From positions 1-6,647 of the forward strand of contig JAFDTG010000084.1 of the NCBI GenBank assembly GCA_019594235.1: a DNA stretch of 6,647 nt. Reading direction: 5' to 3'. The translations under genes were made by a program, and so were the position numbers. The notes beneath the pieces were generated by a model. It saw only the letters and a list, made by a program, of their open reading frames with translations, ran no database searches and was not told the origin of the DNA. This DNA is from Candidatus Saliniplasma halalkaliphilum (GTDB lineage: Archaea; Thermoplasmatota; Thermoplasmata; Halarchaeoplasmatales; Halarchaeoplasmataceae). The first letter of the stretch is position 1. Each line of letters starts with the position of its first letter. Shown here one piece after another: positions 4,554 to 6,647 of the stretch.

Positions 4554-5179
4554 AATCTATTCCTCTTATAATTCTTAAAGCTCGTTTCAAATTTTTTTAT
4601 AGATCCGGGAAGGTCTTTCGTGCGTGTAACACTGGAGATCGCACAGACCATGTCAAAGGATCTAGAAAGTGGTTCCAAGTCGTCGTAACCGATCCCGCCT
4701 ATGGCAGTGGTGGGAACTTTTACATTTTCCGCTATCTTAAGAGCTCCCTGGATCCCGAGCTCTTTCCATCTATCCCGCTTGGTTTCCGTGGAATGTACGG
4801 GACCTATTCCTATGTAATCCGCAACCCTTTCAGCTTTTAAGGCTTGTTTTAAATTATGGGTGGAAACTCCCAAGATCATGTCTCCCACCAACTCTCTAGC
4901 TACTTCATAAGGTAAATCATCCTGCCCCAAGTGGACACCATCTGCATCCACAATTTGTGCTATATCGATGCGGTCATTAACTATGAAAAGTGCCTTATCT
5001 TTACAGATATCTGAAATCTGTGATGCTTCTTCATACAAAACTTTTCCAGGAGCATCCTTTCTTCTATACTGGACTATCTTAACACCCTGGTTCACTGCTA
5101 TTTCAACCTGTTCCACTGGAGATATCTCTATTCCTTCGTCGGTAATAAAGTAATAATTTGCATCTTTTATGGAATTCAT
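4550..5179 (-). CDS. thiE: thiamine-phosphate synthase ThiE
   Basis: This is a 209-residue TIM-barrel enzyme that joins hydroxymethylpyrimidine diphosphate and thiazole phosphate into thiamine phosphate. Visible motifs are YYFITDE (9-15), VQYRRKD (36-42, pyrimidine-binding strand), FIVNDRIDIA (65-74), DADGVHLGQDDLP (78-90, the family signature), GVSTHN (104-109), IGIGPVHSTETK (123-134, phosphate loop) and AIGGIG (159-164). Many archaea use an unrelated ThiN domain for this step, so a stand-alone ThiE is informative. The upstream region lacks a good ribosome binding site, but a TATA-like box 29 bp ahead suggests a leaderless mRNA. It forms a two-gene operon with thiL. No TPP riboswitch is seen in the 82-bp upstream gap. 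Confidence 0.97.
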   Translation of the reverse strand: MNSIKDANYYFITDEGIEISPVEQVEIAVNQGVKIVQYRRKDAPGKVLYEEASQISDICKDKALFIVNDRIDIAQIVDADGVHLGQDDLPYEVARELVGDMILGVSTHNLKQALKAERVADYIGIGPVHSTETKRDRWKELGIQGALKIAENVKVPTTAIGGIGYDDLEPLSRSFDMVCAISSVTRTKDLPGSIKKFETSFKNYKRNRL

Positions 5180-5201
5180 CGAGTTGATAATAACTCTCTT
5201 T

Positions 5202-5215
5202 CTTAAAATATTTTC
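5202..5215 (-). promoter_or_regulatory. possible TATA box of thiE-thiL
   Basis: The minus strand reads GAAAATATTTTAAG, centred about 29 bp before the thiE ATG. That would start transcription at or near the ATG. The region is AT-rich, so the assignment is tentative. Confidence 0.4.
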
Positions 5216-5230
5216 AGTATGGAAAGACTT

Positions 5231-5242
5231 TTTATCTATTTA
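5231..5242 (+). promoter_or_regulatory. possible TATA box of the zinc-ribbon gene
   Basis: TTTATCTATTTA is centred about 26 bp before the GTG at 5262, which fits a leaderless transcript. It shares the 82-bp gap with the divergent thiE promoter. Confidence 0.4.
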
Positions 5243-5261
5243 GTCTATAACCACCTAGGAT

Positions 5262-5633
5262 GTGAGGCAGTTGATATCTCTTATTACGAACCAAGGACCG
5301 GCTTTCATTTCATCATTTACTGTTTATGTCTGCTGCGGATTTATATTATTCATCATTAGTTTAGTAGCGATGTTTTACTTTTTTCTCAAATACTCTGAAA
5401 GTTCTAGTCCGTATGAAGATAAAAAGCGAGTCAATAAAGATAAAGAAGACGATTATAGAACTTACAGCTCTACTGGGATGGATTTCGAAAAGGAAAAGAA
5501 AAAAGAAAAGAAGGTGAGTTTCTTCGATAAAATTTTATGTAAAAAACAGGTTTGTGACGAATGTGGCTCTGAACTTGTTTATAAAGAAAGTTACGACAGT
5601 CATTACTGCCCAGAGTGCAGGACTTTCAAATAA
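5262..5633 (+). CDS. membrane-anchored zinc-ribbon protein, function unknown
   Basis: This is a 123-residue protein in three parts. A short N-terminal stretch leads into one strong membrane segment (about residues 19-42, with two adjacent Cys at 24-25). A very charged Lys/Glu/Asp-rich linker follows (51-85). A C-terminal zinc ribbon closes the protein with C98-x2-C101 and C116-x2-C119. Lysines directly after the membrane segment predict that the tail and zinc ribbon face the cytoplasm. I do not recognise a named family. The start is taken as GTG because an in-frame TAG lies two codons upstream; a TTG at 5271 is the alternative, and no convincing ribosome binding site serves the GTG. It diverges from thiE and ends 2 bp before the stop of the HypE-like gene. 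Confidence 0.75.
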   Translation: MRQLISLITNQGPAFISSFTVYVCCGFILFIISLVAMFYFFLKYSESSSPYEDKKRVNKDKEDDYRTYSSTGMDFEKEKKKEKKVSFFDKILCKKQVCDECGSELVYKESYDSHYCPECRTFK

Positions 5634-5635
5634 TA

Positions 5636-6580
5636 CTATGATTCCAGTTCTTTCAATATCTTGAACAGTTCATCTTCTGGATTCTCGTTTACTTCCTCAT
5701 TTCGATAAAAAACTTTTCCTCCCCCTTCACGCACTTCTCCGATCACCTTCCCCTCACTGTAATCAACATCTCTAGGAACCGTCGCTAATAAACACCCTGA
5801 AGAAATCAAGTACAAAGGATCGATACCTAGAACATCACATATCTCTTTAGTTTCGCTTTTGATTTCAAACTCCGAATCGACGTAGAAATCGTTTCCTGAA
5901 CAGCTAGCCATCTCATATAAACTCTGAAAAATACCACCTTCGGTGGGGTCATGAATAGAAGTTGCGATATCTTTGATCTTCAACGCAGATTTGACAACAC
6001 TTATTTCGTTCCGCCATCCCTTCACCTCATCTATCACTTTCTCATCAACTCCTCTTTGGATCAATTCTTCCTCATGATCATTGACCAATATCCAGCACCC
6101 TTCAATACCCGCGGATTTTATCTGAATTATTTTGTCTCCAGGTTCAGAACTTGAAGTAAAAATGGGTTTATCGGTCAATCCCATCATAGTGGTTGATATT
6201 AAAGGACGGTTTATACCAGATATGCTCTCAGTATGCCCTCCAATGATGTTCACATCAAGTTCATCTGCAGCTTGTTTCAAATCTTCAGCTATCTTTTTTA
6301 ATTTTTTGTGACTCAAATCTTCGGGTACCTGAATGGAACACAATGCCCATCGTGGTCGTGCGCCTGTGACTGCGATATCATTGGCAGCTATATTGATAGA
6401 AAGCCAACCGATATTCTCAACGGCACCGGATATCGGGTCCGTATGTATCACTAGATTTGTATCACCTATTTTCAACACGGCTGCATCCTCCCCAAATTTA
6501 GGACCAATGATCACGGATGGATCATCTATTTTTTCATCGAAAAATAATTCTTTTAACAGGTCTTGAGACAGTTTCGACAT
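5636..6580 (-). CDS. AIR synthase-related (HypE-like) ATP-binding protein
   Basis: This is a 314-residue protein of the PurM/HypE/SelD/ThiL superfamily, whose members activate a substrate with ATP. Motifs seen: IGPKFGEDAAVL (25-36), HTDP (46-49), NDIAVTGARP (67-76), IIGGHTE (112-118), PGDKIIQIKSAGIEG (147-161) and HDPTEGG (210-216), the last close to HypE. True HypE ends in a conserved cysteine tail that carries the thiocarboxamide. This protein ends in ILKELES with no such cysteine, so it is a HypE-like relative rather than the hydrogenase maturation enzyme itself. Its substrate is unknown. The ATG lies 4 bp after the stop of an upstream gene, so it is in an operon. Confidence 0.88.
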   Translation of the reverse strand: MSKLSQDLLKELFFDEKIDDPSVIIGPKFGEDAAVLKIGDTNLVIHTDPISGAVENIGWLSINIAANDIAVTGARPRWALCSIQVPEDLSHKKLKKIAEDLKQAADELDVNIIGGHTESISGINRPLISTTMMGLTDKPIFTSSSEPGDKIIQIKSAGIEGCWILVNDHEEELIQRGVDEKVIDEVKGWRNEISVVKSALKIKDIATSIHDPTEGGIFQSLYEMASCSGNDFYVDSEFEIKSETKEICDVLGIDPLYLISSGCLLATVPRDVDYSEGKVIGEVREGGGKVFYRNEEVNENPEDELFKILKELES

Positions 6581-6584
6581 ATTT

Positions 6585-6647
6585 TCACATCGACAAAGGT
6601 ACTGTCTTCATTTCTCTCTTTATCTTCTTTGCCATCTCGTCAGCACC
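6585..6647 (-). CDS. C-terminal end of an unidentified upstream gene (partial)
   Basis: The last 20 codons and TGA of a minus-strand gene enter from the right edge. The fragment reads EMAKKIKREMKTV near its end, a basic amphipathic helix, and finishes PLSM. It is too short to assign. The 4-bp gap to the HypE-like gene, with the likely GATGTGA ribosome binding sequence overlapping the stop, shows the two form one transcription unit. Its identity would be the best clue to the HypE-like protein's job. Confidence 0.6.
   Translation of the reverse strand, partial: GADEMAKKIKREMKTVPLSM

Noticed and set aside
5180..5261. TPP riboswitch upstream of thiE
   Set aside because: The gap is only 82 bp, is AT-rich and lacks the CTGAGA and ACCTG-type core elements on the minus strand.
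5636..6580. Naming the HypE-like gene hypE
   Set aside because: The conserved cysteine-containing C-terminal tail of HypE is absent and no other hydrogenase maturation gene is visible here.

Overview
This window is archaeal and most likely euryarchaeal. It encodes an archaeal-type elongation factor 1A and ribosomal protein uS10. AT-rich TATA-like boxes sit about 25-30 bp ahead of several genes, and ribosome binding sites are of the GGTGA/GGAGG type. The tRNA-Ala gene has no encoded CCA. The EF-1A lacks the roughly 11-residue insertion after the DAPGH region that marks Crenarchaeota and eukaryotes, which argues against a TACK lineage. I cannot name the species; uncultured euryarchaeal groups are possible but unproven.

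Layout, left to right. A gamma-glutamylcyclotransferase-like gene (minus strand, 34-387) runs into a perfect 66-bp inverted repeat at the very edge of the window, so its C-terminus is suspect. Next is a 56-codon acidic small protein gene (minus, 469-639) with a clear ribosome binding site and TATA-like box. From about 715 to 1297 there is almost no protein-coding sequence. This stretch is filled end to end with small palindromes around a tRNA-Ala(TGC) gene (minus, 1161-1234). Five tandem units of about 53-59 bp each contain two hairpins, one tetraloop type and one triloop type. The stems change from unit to unit while base-pairing is kept. Sequences from both ends of the tRNA gene recur, in direct and inverted order, in the flanking palindromes. 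This is the most unusual part of the window.

Upstream of the tRNA on the same strand are rps10 (1393-1704) and tuf/EF-1A (1751-3028), the common archaeal translation pair. A GNAT acetyltransferase gene (plus, 3144-3614) diverges from tuf. Its stop codon abuts the stop of thiL (minus, 3615-4553). thiE (minus, 4550-5179) and thiL overlap by an ATGA. Together they encode the last two steps of thiamine diphosphate synthesis: ThiE couples the pyrimidine and thiazole halves to thiamine phosphate and ThiL phosphorylates it. Divergent from thiE is a small membrane-anchored zinc-ribbon protein of unknown function (plus, 5262-5633). It converges on an AIR-synthase/HypE-like ATP-binding protein (minus, 5636-6580), which lies 4 bp behind a gene of which only the last 20 codons are visible (minus, 6585-6647).

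Both ThiL and the HypE-like protein belong to the PurM/AIR-synthase kinase superfamily, so two members of this fold lie within 2.1 kb. Most of the window is ordinary housekeeping sequence; the hairpin array around the tRNA and the edge inverted repeat deserve the closest attention.
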